Shown: piece by piece, positions 1-4,787 of the stretch
Layout: each line of letters begins with the position of its first letter
Position numbering within the stretch: position 1 is the first letter of the stretch
DNA from: Rhizobium sp. Q54
GTDB taxonomy: Bacteria > Pseudomonadota > Alphaproteobacteria > SMXS01
Direction of reading: 5' to 3'
Length of the DNA stretch: 5,810 bases
Assembly: GCA_945872035.1 (NCBI GenBank)
Contig: CAMBYA010000174.1
Location: forward strand, 1-5,810
Program-made: the position numbers and the translations under genes
Notes under the pieces: model-generated
What the model was told of the DNA's origin: nothing
Seen by the model: only the letters and a program-made list of their open reading frames with translations
Databases searched by the model: none

Positions 1-59
1 ACGTTTTCCCAGCAACGTGCGCCGCCCCGGCAAACGGCGGTATCGAGCTTGATCTTCAT
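1..59 (-). CDS. Probable small ferredoxin (N-terminus only, runs off left edge)
   Basis: An ATG at 59-57 opens a frame that stays open to the window edge and reads MKIKLDTAVCRGGARCWEN. The Cys-x5-Cys spacing (Cys10, Cys16), after a short beta-strand start with Asp6, is what small soluble 3Fe-4S/4Fe-4S ferredoxins show at their N-terminus, for example those that feed electrons to cytochrome P450s or other oxygenases. A GGGGA ribosome site (70-66) lies 6 bases before the ATG, and a good sigma70-like promoter (120-92) lies just upstream, which supports a real gene start. The later cysteines and the end of the protein lie outside the window, so the cluster type and partner cannot be judged. It follows msrA on the same strand but appears to have its own promoter. 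With only 19 residues visible, the family call is inference. Confidence 0.55.
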   Translation of the reverse strand, partial: MKIKLDTAVCRGGARCWEN

Positions 60-67
60 GGCTTATC

Positions 68-89
68 CCCGTGACGCTTCCGTCACGGG
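68..89. promoter_or_regulatory. Perfect 9-bp dyad over the predicted transcription start (operator candidate)
   Basis: CCCGTGACG (68-76) and CGTCACGGG (81-89) form a perfect inverted repeat with a 4-base centre. It begins 2 bases downstream of the TACAAT -10 box and covers the predicted +1. Because transcription would start inside it, an operator is a better explanation than an mRNA hairpin of the ferredoxin transcript. For msrA read-through RNA it could act as a hairpin terminator, but there is no T-run after it in that direction. Its inner edge also overlaps the GGGGA ribosome site (70-66). Confidence 0.45.
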
Positions 90-91
90 TG

Positions 92-120
92 ATTGTAGGC
101 GATCAGGTCGCGCGCGCCAA
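92..120 (-). promoter_or_regulatory. Sigma70-like promoter for the left-edge ferredoxin gene
   Basis: Read on the minus strand, TTGGCG (120-115) and TACAAT (97-92) are separated by exactly 17 bases. The -10 box matches the consensus at 5 of 6 positions and the -35 box at 4 of 6. Transcription should begin near 86-83, giving a leader of about 25 bases before the ATG at 59. The promoter lies between the msrA stop and the next gene, so the ferredoxin-like gene can be expressed independently of msrA. Confidence 0.5.
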
Positions 121-130
121 CCCGAACCCG

Positions 131-664
131 CTAGTCCTTGAGCAGGTCCTTGAACTTCTGCCGCGCCTTGACGACCTTGGGCGCGACGACGGCCATGCAG
201 TAGGGCTGACCGGGATTATTCGCGTAATAATCCTGATGGTAGTTTTCCGCCGGCCAGAACACGGTGGCCGGACGAAGCTGGGTGACGATGGGCTGGTCCC
301 ACACCCCGGCGGCGCGGGCGATGGCCGCCTCCACCTCGCGCTTCTGTGGCTCGGAATGGTAGTAGACCGCCGAACGGTACTGGGTGCCTATATCGGCGCC
401 CTGGCCGTTCAGCTGGGTCGGATCGTGGGTGGCGAAGAAGATGTCGAGGATGGTGCCGTAGGACACCACATCCGGATCGAAGCGCACCTCGACCGCCTCG
501 GCATGCCCGGTCGTGCCCGAGCAGACCTCGCGGTAGCTCGGATTGCGCGTCAGGCCGTCGGTATAGCCCGACCGCACGGATTCGACGCCGCGGATCGGCA
601 GGAACACCGCCTCGGTGCACCAGAAGCACCCGCCGGCCAGTGTCGCGGTTTCCAGTTCGGCCAT
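131..664 (-). CDS. msrA: Peptide-methionine (S)-S-oxide reductase MsrA
   Basis: The enzyme reduces the S-epimer of methionine sulfoxide in free or protein-bound form, using thioredoxin-type reductant in the cytoplasm; it repairs oxidative damage. The 177-residue product is of normal family length. The catalytic motif GCFWC is at residues 12-16, with Cys13 as the expected nucleophile. The blocks NPSYREVCSG, TGHAEAVEVRFDP and HDPTQLNGQGADIGTQYRS follow in order, then YHQDYY (142-147) and QPYC with the likely resolving Cys156. There is no signal peptide. Two ATGs lie side by side (667 and 664). The GGGAG site (675-671) is 3 bases from the first and 6 from the second, so I chose 664; using 667 adds one Met. 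The frame stays open upstream to 760, but that part does not resemble MsrA. No MsrB domain is fused. Confidence 0.96.
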   Translation of the reverse strand: MAELETATLAGGCFWCTEAVFLPIRGVESVRSGYTDGLTRNPSYREVCSGTTGHAEAVEVRFDPDVVSYGTILDIFFATHDPTQLNGQGADIGTQYRSAVYYHSEPQKREVEAAIARAAGVWDQPIVTQLRPATVFWPAENYHQDYYANNPGQPYCMAVVAPKVVKARQKFKDLLKD

Positions 665-964
665 CATCGTCTCCCATTCGCTGTTGCGCAGAACCGATAA
701 GATCGCGCCCTGGCGTAGAAAGGCAATACCCCGGCTAGCCCCAGACAGAACCTGCGGCAACCAGGATGAACAACAGCAGACACAGACCGATCTGGCGCAT
801 CGCCTCCCCCACTTTCAACGGACGCTCCCCAGCGTGCCGCGCGATATTACCGACTGGTACGGATCGCGCCAGTGGCGATTAGCCAGCATTGGGCGTGACG
901 CTTGCTATTGACTGCCTTACGGGCAGAATGCGCCGTTCCGACAGCGACAGGACGAGACGCGACC
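665..964. other. Divergent intergenic region between msrA and the DUF3320-like gene
   Basis: These 300 bases separate two divergent genes and should hold promoters for both. Apart from the possible small peptide ORF at 735-800, I see no gene. Visible structure: a 5-bp hairpin ACGCT/AGCGT with a CCCC centre (822-835), and a 5-bp repeat CTGCC/GGCAG around a 5-base centre (912-926). The latter begins inside a TTGACT -35-like hexamer (908-913) that has no good -10 box at 16-18 bases. I could not place either promoter with confidence. Confidence 0.5.
735..800 (-). CDS. Possible 21-residue hydrophobic peptide (small ORF)
   Basis: On the minus strand an ATG at 800-798 opens a 21-codon frame ending in TAG at 737-735. 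The peptide begins MRQIGLC, continues as an almost unbroken run of Leu, Ile, Phe, Val and Ala, and ends AAGSVWG: a single membrane span or a bare signal-peptide-like segment with one N-terminal Arg. A purine-rich GGGGGAGG stretch stands only 2 bases before the ATG, which is close for a ribosome site. It lies 68 bases upstream of the msrA ATGs on the same strand. I recognise no family. It could be a chance ORF in the msrA leader, and conservation is the only way to decide. Confidence 0.3.
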   Translation of the reverse strand: MRQIGLCLLLFILVAAGSVWG

Positions 965-1480
965 ATGGGAACCATCGCCAAGCAGCCCTACACCGAATGG
1001 CAGCAGACCGCGGTCGCCGATCCTCGTGCGGCGACCGTCGCTCAGCTGGTCCACGGCATGGAGAAGATCACGGCCGCCGAGGGACCGATCCTGGAGGACC
1101 GGCTGTACGCGCTCTATGCGCGCGCCGGCGACCTGGGCCGCATCTATGACCATACGCGCCGCCGCTTCACCACGGCCCTTGCCCACGCCAAGAGCGAAGG
1201 CATCCTGGCGATCGAGACCGAGACGTTCGGCGACAACGAGGAAAAGGTGATCCGGCTGCCGAACCAGCCTCGCGCGATCGTCCGCTGCCGGGGGTCGCGG
1301 ACACTGCACGAGGTGCCGGCGTCGGAACTGGCCGAGGTCATGCTGGAAATCCGGGTCAACCATGACCTGATCTCGCGCGAGGAGCTGTTCCGGGCGGTGC
1401 TGGAGGAATACGAGCTGAAGCGACTGACCCAGGCGACCGAAAGCCGGCTCAATGATATTCTCAGGACATGGCTCGCCTGA
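965..1480 (+). CDS. Standalone DUF3320-like winged-helix protein
   Basis: The 171-residue protein has no signal peptide, membrane segment or cysteine pair (one Cys, 108). Two similar helix-rich halves are visible. Residues 22-85 read like an EGPILEDRLYALYARAGDLGRI opening helix pair (given here as 39-60), then RRRFTTALAHAKSEGIL, then a strand. Residues 117-171 begin VPASELAEVMLEI and continue through SREELFRAVLEEY to a terminal helix. This order (E-G-P helix, R-x-G-R-like turn, A-x-x-x-G-x-I, then a P-x-E-L/I-A-E-A-like helix and EEL) resembles the DUF3320 domain usually found at the C-terminus of large helicase-like proteins with DUF4011. That match is by eye. If right, it would be a domain working alone, perhaps in nucleic-acid binding. 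The first possible start is a TTG at 902, but the ATG at 965 matches the start of the recognisable protein; its ribosome site is weak. The next gene follows after 92 bases. Confidence 0.65.
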   Translation: MGTIAKQPYTEWQQTAVADPRAATVAQLVHGMEKITAAEGPILEDRLYALYARAGDLGRIYDHTRRRFTTALAHAKSEGILAIETETFGDNEEKVIRLPNQPRAIVRCRGSRTLHEVPASELAEVMLEIRVNHDLISREELFRAVLEEYELKRLTQATESRLNDILRTWLA

Positions 1481-1520
1481 CCGGAAATGACTGTTGGCGC
1501 GGACGGGTCGCCATGCTACG

Positions 1521-1533
1521 CCGGACCGTCCGG
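1521..1533. repeat. 13-bp palindrome upstream of the first IalB gene
   Basis: CCGGAC (1521-1526) and GTCCGG (1528-1533) flank a single central C. It lies in the 92-base gap before the first IalB-family gene, 40 bases ahead of the chosen ATG, and could be an operator. A GGAGGGGA stretch (1538-1545) follows it with no standard start codon at usable spacing. In GC-rich DNA a palindrome of this size may be chance. Confidence 0.25.
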
Positions 1534-1572
1534 ATTCGGAGGGGAACCCGGTACCTGGCTTTTGGGGGCAAG

Positions 1573-2097
1573 ATGATTCCTGCTACGGTGACCACTCTGT
1601 TCCGGCGAGGCTGGGCCATCGGGCTTGCAGCGCTTTTCCTCGCATCGGCGCCCGGCGCCCGGGCCGCTGACGAGGTCCGCACCGATTACGACAGCTGGCA
1701 ATTGTTCTGCGCCGCCTCGAAGGCCGATGAGCAGCAGGACTGCGAGATTCACCAGCTGCTCGCCAACAAGAACAGCAAGCTGGCCGCGGGGATGTACCTG
1801 ATCAAGCGCGGCGGCGGAAAGGTGTTGATGTTCCGCGTGCCGCTCGGCGTGCTGCTCAGCAAGAACATGATGCTGCAGATCGACAACGGTATCGCGACCG
1901 ACGCGCTGACATTCCTGCGCTGCGACACGAATGGCTGCATCGCCCAGATGCTGGCGACGGAGGCTTTCCTGGGCGCGCTGCGCACTGGCAGCGAAGCGAC
2001 GCTGACCATGTATGCCGAGGCGACCAAGCCGGTGCCGGTCAAGTTCACACTGAAAGGGTTTGCCGCGGCCGAGAAGGCACTCACCGCCCGGCCATGA
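1573..2097 (+). CDS. Invasion-associated locus B (IalB) family exported protein, copy 1
   Basis: The 174-residue precursor has a classic Sec signal peptide: Arg11-Arg12, a hydrophobic core at 15-26 and an ARA cleavage site after residue 31. The mature domain begins W42-QLFC and has Cys46 and Cys57 (C-x10-C), then VPLGVLL at 89-95 and LQIDNG at 101-106. A second pair, Cys117 and Cys122, lies in LRCDTNGCIAQM, and the protein ends with the FTLKGFAAAEKAL block. The four cysteines suggest two disulfides in the periplasm. The family is named for a Bartonella erythrocyte-invasion protein, but most members are in non-pathogens and their biochemical role is unknown. The ATG at 1573 was chosen because the signal peptide starts there and GGGGG lies 4 bases upstream. 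Upstream in-frame ATGs at 1468 and 1513 would add Arg-rich residues that spoil the signal peptide. There is no terminator before copy 2, so the two are probably cotranscribed. Confidence 0.88.
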   Translation: MIPATVTTLFRRGWAIGLAALFLASAPGARAADEVRTDYDSWQLFCAASKADEQQDCEIHQLLANKNSKLAAGMYLIKRGGGKVLMFRVPLGVLLSKNMMLQIDNGIATDALTFLRCDTNGCIAQMLATEAFLGALRTGSEATLTMYAEATKPVPVKFTLKGFAAAEKALTARP

Positions 2098-2158
2098 AGC
2101 ATCCGATAGTTTCGCCCAACCACGCTGACCTGACATTGTTCCGCACCAGGAGAGCCCG

Positions 2159-2704
2159 ATGACTTTTGCCGCCGTGATGCACTCGATCCGCAAGACAGTT
2201 CTCGGGGCGGCCATCGTCGCGCTGGCCGCAATCCCGGCAGCGCAGGCTCAGGCGCCAGCCAAGCCCGCGGCGCCGAACGTGTCCAAACAAGTCTATGGCG
2301 CATGGAACCTGCTCTGCGTACCCGTCCAGACCGGCGGCGAGGCTTGCGAAATCCAGCAGGCGCTGACCAATGACAAGAAGCAGCAGGTCGCCAATGTCGC
2401 GATTTTCAGGAAGGGCGCCGAGATGGACCTGCGCATCGACCTGCCGATCGGCGTCTATCTGCGCAAGAACCCGACGCTGCGGGTTGACAATGGCGGGGCC
2501 ATCGACGGCCCCAGCTATCTCCGCTGCAACCCGCGCATCTGTATCGCGCGCATGACAACCGCCGCCTCGTTGCTGGATTCGATGCGCAGGGGCACCGACC
2601 TGACGGTGACGTTCAACGTCACGTCGGAACGAACCATGTCGGCCAGACTGGCGCTCAAGGGCTACGCCGATGCCGAGAAGGCGTTGCTCGCCCGTGTGAA
2701 ATAG
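2159..2704 (+). CDS. Invasion-associated locus B (IalB) family exported protein, copy 2
   Basis: The 181-residue precursor has a signal peptide with Arg11-Lys12, a hydrophobic core at 14-25 and AQA cleavage after residue 30. A short Ala/Pro/Lys linker (31-39) follows. The IalB domain starts W49-NLLC, with Cys53 and Cys63 (C-x9-C), then LPIGVYL at 95-101 and LRVDNGG at 107-113. Cys123 and Cys128 sit in LRCNPRICIARM, and the end is LALKGYADAEKALLA. It is closer by eye to copy 1 than to copy 3. The ATG is set by a strong AGGAGA site (2148-2153), 5 bases upstream. It follows copy 1 by 61 bases with no terminator or clear promoter between them, so an operon is likely. The periplasmic location and disulfides are inferred; the function is unknown. 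A 17-bp palindrome lies inside the gene at 2606-2622. Confidence 0.9.
   Translation: MTFAAVMHSIRKTVLGAAIVALAAIPAAQAQAPAKPAAPNVSKQVYGAWNLLCVPVQTGGEACEIQQALTNDKKQQVANVAIFRKGAEMDLRIDLPIGVYLRKNPTLRVDNGGAIDGPSYLRCNPRICIARMTTAASLLDSMRRGTDLTVTFNVTSERTMSARLALKGYADAEKALLARVK
2606..2622. repeat. 17-bp palindrome inside IalB copy 2
   Basis: GTGACGTT (2606-2613) and AACGTCAC (2615-2622) are perfect reverse complements around one central C. The hexamer half-sites GTGACG/CGTCAC are the same as in the dyad at 68-89, with gaps of 5 and 4 bases respectively. The stretch encodes Val-Thr-Phe-Asn-Val-Thr, so the symmetry could come from the protein sequence alone. Confidence 0.35.
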
Positions 2705-2706
2705 TC

Positions 2707-2720
2707 GCCTCTCTTGAGGC
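2707..2720. terminator. Short hairpin between convergent genes (weak terminator candidate)
   Basis: GCCTC (2707-2711) and GAGGC (2716-2720) form a 5-bp stem with a TCTT loop in the 18-base gap between the stop of IalB copy 2 and the stop of the aminotransferase. Neither strand has a T-run after it, so it would be a poor intrinsic terminator. It is the only structured element in this convergent junction. Confidence 0.25.
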
Positions 2721-2722
2721 CC

Positions 2723-3859
2723 TCAGCGTCCCTGCGCGGCCAGAGCGTCGCGGATCGCCTCGACGCACAAGGTGACCGAGCTGCGCTGGGCGGTCTGCCC
2801 CATCAGGCCGATACGCCAGATCTTGCCGGCAAGGGCACCGAGCCCCGCACCGATCTCCAGCCCGTAGCGCTGCAGCACGTGGGCGCGCACGGCGCCCTCG
2901 TCGACGCCCTGCGGCACCTTGACCGCGTTGAGCTGTGGCAGGCGGCTTTCCACCGGGACGAGGAACTCCAGTCCCAATGCCTCGAGTCCGGTCTTTAGCT
3001 CCTGGTGCATGGCGGCATGGCGCGCCCAGGAGTTCTCGATGCCCTCCTCCGCCAGCATGACCAGCGATTCGTGCAGGCCATAGAGCGCGTTTACCGGCGC
3101 CGTGTGATGGTAGGAGCGGCCGCCGCTGCCGTCCCAGTACGCCATCACCTTGGTCAGGTCGAGGAACCAGCTCTGCACCGGCGTCTTGCGCGCCTTTACC
3201 GCCGCAACGGCTCGCTCCGAGAACGACACGGGCGACAGGCCTGGCGGGCAGGACAGGCATTTCTGGGTGCCCGAATAGACCGCGTCGATCTGCCAGCCAT
3301 CAACCTCGACGGGAATGCCGGCGACGCTGGTCACCGCGTCCATCAGCGTCAGGCAGCCATGCCTGCGCCCGATGTCGCTGATCGCCGCCGCGTCGGTCGC
3401 CACGCCGGTCGAGGTTTCGGCATGGACGAAAGCCAGGATCTTCGTATCGCGATGGGTTTGCAGCGCCTCGTCGATCCTTGCCGGATCGACGGTGGTGCCC
3501 CACTCGAACTCCACCGCGACAGGCACGCCGCCGCAATTGACGACGTTCTCGACCATCCGCTTGCCGAACACGCCATTGACGACGACCATCACCTTGTCGC
3601 CCGGTTCCACAAGGTTGACGAAGCAGGTTTCCATGCCGGCGGACCCGGGCGCCGACACCGGGAAAGTCAGCGCGTTGCGGGTGCGCAACGCCATGCGCAG
3701 CAGCTCCTTCAGGTCCTCCATGAAGCCGGAGAACCAGGGGTCCAGATGGCCGACCGTGGGCCGCGCCATGGCAGCGAGTACGCGCGGATGCACGTTGGAC
3801 GGACCCGGCCCCATCAGCACGCGCTGGTCCGGATAAAGCGAACGGAAGCTGTTGGACAT
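2723..3859 (-). CDS. Class-V PLP aminotransferase, alanine/serine-glyoxylate type
   Basis: The 378-residue protein matches the alanine-glyoxylate/serine-pyruvate aminotransferase family in length and in every key block. These are GPGPSNVHPRVL (17-28), the cofactor loop SAPGSAGME (69-77), HAETSTGV (146-153) and MDAVTSVAGIPVEVD (173-187), where Asp174 should contact the PLP ring nitrogen. The Schiff-base lysine is Lys200 in SGTQKCLSCPPG, and Arg349 in WRIGLMG should bind the substrate carboxylate. Such cytoplasmic enzymes move an amino group from alanine or serine to glyoxylate (or pyruvate), serving glyoxylate detoxification or the serine cycle; the sequence alone does not show which substrate. 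The ATG at 3859 was chosen because a GGGGAGA site precedes it and the family N-terminus starts there, although the frame is open 50 codons further. It converges on IalB copy 2 with an 18-base gap and diverges from copy 3. No serine-cycle neighbours are visible. Confidence 0.94.
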   Translation of the reverse strand: MSNSFRSLYPDQRVLMGPGPSNVHPRVLAAMARPTVGHLDPWFSGFMEDLKELLRMALRTRNALTFPVSAPGSAGMETCFVNLVEPGDKVMVVVNGVFGKRMVENVVNCGGVPVAVEFEWGTTVDPARIDEALQTHRDTKILAFVHAETSTGVATDAAAISDIGRRHGCLTLMDAVTSVAGIPVEVDGWQIDAVYSGTQKCLSCPPGLSPVSFSERAVAAVKARKTPVQSWFLDLTKVMAYWDGSGGRSYHHTAPVNALYGLHESLVMLAEEGIENSWARHAAMHQELKTGLEALGLEFLVPVESRLPQLNAVKVPQGVDEGAVRAHVLQRYGLEIGAGLGALAGKIWRIGLMGQTAQRSSVTLCVEAIRDALAAQGR

Positions 3860-3909
3860 CGGCCGTCTCCCCGCGATTCCCTGTCTGGCGCCCTGTTCTA
3901 ACCGAGCGC

Positions 3910-3950
3910 TTTCGCGCGGGCACGGGATAATCGACGACCCGCCCGCGAAA
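3910..3950 (-). repeat. Interrupted inverted repeat in the aminotransferase leader
   Basis: TTTCGCG (3910-3916) pairs with CGCGAAA (3944-3950), GGC (3919-3921) with GCC (3941-3943), and GGG (3924-3926) with CCC (3938-3940). This gives 13 pairs broken by two 2-base bulges, with an 11-base loop. It lies 51-91 bases upstream of the aminotransferase ATG and could fold in its 5' leader or be a protein-binding dyad. No riboswitch class is recognisable. Confidence 0.3.
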
Positions 3951-4074
3951 AAGCCGCTGGATCGGTCCGTGCCGCCTCGTTTCGCGGTCGACACGGGCCG
4001 ATGCCGCACCTACTTCCTGCAGGCCTCGCGACAACACGCCCATGGACGCCAAGTGGCAAGAATGCTACGCACCT

Positions 4075-4091
4075 GCCGCTCGATCAGCGGC
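4075..4091. repeat. Inverted repeat upstream of IalB copy 3
   Basis: GCCGCT (4075-4080) and AGCGGC (4086-4091) form a perfect 6-bp dyad around CGATC, 70 bases ahead of the TTG start of IalB copy 3. It might be an operator or a leader hairpin for that gene. The arms are short and GC-rich, so chance is possible. Confidence 0.22.
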
Positions 4092-4150
4092 CGGAGAGGG
4101 TGGCCGAGGGGGTCGTCGCACTCGAATGTCTGCTCAATCTTCAGTCCCAT

Positions 4151-4155
4151 GGAGG
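4151..4155 (+). promoter_or_regulatory. Ribosome binding site that sets a TTG start for IalB copy 3
   Basis: GGAGG at 4151-4155 is a near-perfect anti-16S match, 5 bases before TTG at 4161. The first G belongs to an in-frame ATG at 4149-4151, so this site cannot serve that ATG, and no purine-rich site precedes the ATG. The TTG is therefore the likely initiator. Confidence 0.7.
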
Positions 4156-4160
4156 ACAAC

Positions 4161-4703
4161 TTGCTCGGAAATATTCTTCGGTCGAACGCTGTCGCACTTG
4201 CGTTAGGGGTACTCGCACTGGGTTCGGTCTACGCTTCTTCCTCGGCTGTGGCGCAAACGCCCGCGCCCGCCGCTCAGTCTGCCGCCGCCGCTCCCAAGCC
4301 GGAAATGTTCGGCAACTGGGGCCTGGTGTGCCCGCAGCCGAAGTCCTGCCAGATCCAGGTCGTGCTGGTGAACAAGGACAAGAAGTTCGTCGCCGCCCTG
4401 GCCTATGGCAAGTCCGGCGCGAACCAGACCCTGGTCGGCATCGTGCCGCTTGGCTTCCGCCTGCAGAACAACCCGCCCTTCGCGGTCGACGGCGGTACCG
4501 CCATCCCGGGCAACTACGTGCAGTGCCTGAACAGCGGCTGCCGGGTCGCGATCCCGGTGAACGACGCGGTGCTCCGCTCGCTGCAGGGCGGCAAGCAGGC
4601 GACGCTGACCCTGCTGTCACCGACCAGCAAGCAGATCCCGCTCAGCTTCGACCTGAACGGCTTCCCGGCGGCCAAGGCCGCGCTGGACAAGAAGGTCCAG
4701 TAA
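4161..4703 (+). CDS. Invasion-associated locus B (IalB) family exported protein, copy 3 (TTG start)
   Basis: Starting at TTG 4161 the precursor is 180 residues, matching copy 2. The signal peptide has Arg7, a core at 10-21 and AVA cleavage after residue 31, then an Ala/Pro-rich linker (32-47). The domain begins FGNWGLVC, with Cys57 and Cys63 (C-x5-C, a much tighter pair than in copies 1 and 2). VPLGFRL (95-101) and FAVDGG (107-112) follow, with Cys122 and Cys127 in VQCLNSGCRVAI and a final FDLNGFPAAKAALDK. It is the most divergent of the three copies; it is Lys-rich at its C-terminus and probably periplasmic. An in-frame ATG at 4149 would add four residues, but it has no ribosome site of its own. 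The gene stands alone: the divergent aminotransferase lies on the left and a strong terminator 21 bases after the stop, so it is probably monocistronic. The function of the family is not established. Confidence 0.9.
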   Translation: MLGNILRSNAVALALGVLALGSVYASSSAVAQTPAPAAQSAAAAPKPEMFGNWGLVCPQPKSCQIQVVLVNKDKKFVAALAYGKSGANQTLVGIVPLGFRLQNNPPFAVDGGTAIPGNYVQCLNSGCRVAIPVNDAVLRSLQGGKQATLTLLSPTSKQIPLSFDLNGFPAAKAALDKKVQ

Positions 4704-4724
4704 CCCGCTTCCTAAGTTCGTTAC

Positions 4725-4761
4725 AGACGGCCATCGCCTCGGGCGGTGGCCGTCTTTTTTT
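4725..4761 (+). terminator. Strong intrinsic terminator after IalB copy 3
   Basis: AGACGGCCA (4725-4733) pairs with TGGCCGTCT (4747-4755). The stem continues inward through one G-U pair and four G-C pairs (4734-4738 with 4742-4746) to a TCG loop, 14 pairs in all. A run of seven T (4755-4761) follows. It starts 21 bases after the TAA of IalB copy 3. On the opposite strand there is no T-run after the stem, so it acts mainly in the plus direction. Confidence 0.95.
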
Positions 4762-4787
4762 GTGCGGCACCGAAGATGAGGCGCGTC

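Larger units (their letters stand above)
3860..4160. other. Divergent intergenic region between the aminotransferase and IalB copy 3
   Basis: About 300 bases with no convincing gene. The frame of IalB copy 3 is open back to 3852, but its translation there is Arg/Cys/Ser-rich and does not look like protein. Visible structure: a long interrupted hairpin at 3910-3950 and an inverted repeat GCCGCT/AGCGGC at 4075-4091. A GGAGAGGG-TGGCCGAG stretch (4093-4108) resembles the 5' end of tRNA-Ser by chance or as a relic. Promoters for both flanking genes must lie here, but I could not place them. Confidence 0.5.

Noticed and set aside
908..936. TTGACT as -35 box of the DUF3320-like gene
   Set aside because: No TATAAT-like hexamer occurs 16-18 bases downstream; the sequence there is GC-rich.
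1468..1572. Upstream starts (1468, 1513) for IalB copy 1
   Set aside because: They add an Arg-rich stretch before the signal peptide, and the first overlaps the preceding gene. The ATG at 1573 gives a normal Sec signal.
1573..1670. Tat signal suggested by Arg11-Arg12 in IalB copy 1
   Set aside because: The residues around the arginines do not fit S-R-R-x-F-L-K, and the hydrophobic core is typical of Sec export.
3005..3901. Long open frame on the plus strand opposite the aminotransferase
   Set aside because: It is the antisense shadow of a strongly recognised aminotransferase. Its His/Arg-rich translation resembles no protein family.
4093..4130. 5' end resembling tRNA-Ser (GGAGAGGG, then TGGCCGAG)
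   Set aside because: There is one extra base at the acceptor/D-arm junction, the D-stem has no closing arm, and no anticodon arm or T-arm follows. At most it is a relic; chance is likely in GC-rich DNA.
3852..4160. Long N-terminal extension of IalB copy 3 back to 3852
   Set aside because: The extension is low-quality Arg/Ser/Cys-rich translation with no domain, ahead of a clear signal peptide and GGAGG-TTG start.
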